Below the pieces are notes generated by a model that did no database searches, was not told where the DNA came from, and saw only the letters and a list, made by a program, of their open reading frames with translations. A DNA stretch of 5,609 nt, taken from positions 1 through 5,609 of the forward strand of contig CAIKBP010000168.1 in the NCBI GenBank assembly GCA_903825695.1. The letters run 5' to 3'. This document shows positions 5,197-5,609 of this stretch, in pieces (within the stretch, counting starts at the first letter, position 1; the number at the start of each line of letters is the position of its first letter). The DNA is from an uncultured Verrucomicrobiota bacterium. Lineage in GTDB: Bacteria; Verrucomicrobiota; Verrucomicrobiia; Palsa-1439. A program made the translations under genes and the position numbers.

Positions 5197-5609
5197 ATGA
5201 GAGACAAGGGCGAAATTAAAGAACACCCCATGACATCCAAGAGAACACCCAGTTCGCTTGGACCGCCTACGGTTGCACAAGCGATTTGTGCCGATCGCAT
5301 CAGATTGAACCTGCACGCCAATGACCGTGATGGCATCCTGCGTGAGCTGGTGCTGCTCGTGATCGATCCGACGGATGAACGAGGCACAGAAGTTCTGTTC
5401 AAGGCGCTGAAAGAGCGCGAAGATTTGTGCTCCACCTGCGTCAACGAAGGTGTCGCTGTGCCGCACTCCCGCAACGCGTTGGTCGGGTTGGTTGGACGGC
5501 CGGTGCTGGCTTACGGACGGCATCGTCGCGGCGTGGCTTTCGGCGCACTCGACAACAAACCGGTCCATCATTTCTTTCTATTGTGCGCGCCGAACGTCCG
5601 CGAGCATCT
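5197..5609 (+). CDS. PTS EIIA (fructose/nitrogen type)-like protein, N-terminal part
   Basis: The first 137 codons of a gene cut by the right window edge. From about residue 25 the sequence resembles a type-2 EIIA domain: a helical segment, then CVNEGVAVPHSRNAL with the expected phosphoryl-accepting His at residue 90, then GVAFGALDNKPVHHFFLLCAP, matching the strand after the active site in PtsN and FruA. The same arrangement occurs in the fusion protein at 1155-2006 (GLAFPHVRN), and both have PHxRN where many EIIA proteins have PHG. No zinc ribbon or coiled coil precedes the domain here. Proteins of this class accept phosphate from HPr or NPr in the cytoplasm and often regulate instead of transport. 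The start may be 5197 or 5230 (Met12); neither has a good ribosome site. The C-terminal part is unseen, so further fused domains are possible. Confidence 0.75.
   Translation, partial: MRDKGEIKEHPMTSKRTPSSLGPPTVAQAICADRIRLNLHANDRDGILRELVLLVIDPTDERGTEVLFKALKEREDLCSTCVNEGVAVPHSRNALVGLVGRPVLAYGRHRRGVAFGALDNKPVHHFFLLCAPNVREH

Noticed and set aside
4590..5474. 294-codon minus-strand frame opposite lexA and the EIIA-like gene
   Set aside because: It runs across two well-supported rightward genes and the gap between them, and shows no recognisable domain.

Overview
The window looks like chromosomal DNA of a moderately GC-rich, Gram-negative-type bacterium. No base count was made. The best guess is the PVC group (Planctomycetota, Verrucomicrobiota, Chlamydiota), with Verrucomicrobiota the first candidate. 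The reasons are a CdsZ-like C4 zinc ribbon fused to a PTS EIIA domain, weak or absent Shine-Dalgarno sequences, and an exported NHL-type propeller protein. This placement is inference. No tRNA, rRNA, CRISPR array, transposase or phage gene was seen.

Layout: three genes run leftward. recD2 (4278 to 2095) encodes a complete RecD2-type 5'-3' DNA helicase. After an 87-88 bp gap with a candidate promoter comes a 283-residue protein joining a short coiled coil, a C4 zinc ribbon and a type-2 PTS EIIA domain (2006 to 1155). Then, 23 bp further on and with a clear ribosome binding site, comes an exported six-bladed NHL-like beta-propeller protein (1131 to 40). The left edge may hold the first codons of another leftward gene.

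Divergent from recD2, lexA runs rightward (4473 to 5072, GTG start). It encodes a complete LexA repressor/autoprotease. Directly upstream is a 20-bp inverted repeat, TACCAC-N8-GTGGTA, in the spacer of a candidate promoter; it is a good candidate for the LexA autoregulatory operator. After a 124-bp gap, a second EIIA-like protein starts at 5197 and leaves the window incomplete.

How the parts relate: LexA (SOS control) and RecD2 (replication fork and break repair) form a divergent DNA-damage pair. Two proteins with an EIIA-type phosphorylatable histidine flank the pair, both with the motif PHxRN, and may belong to an incomplete or nitrogen-type PTS used for regulation instead of sugar uptake. 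The least expected features are the zinc ribbon-EIIA fusion, the candidate LexA box, and a 16-18 bp dyad-containing sequence present in both intergenic regions flanking lexA.
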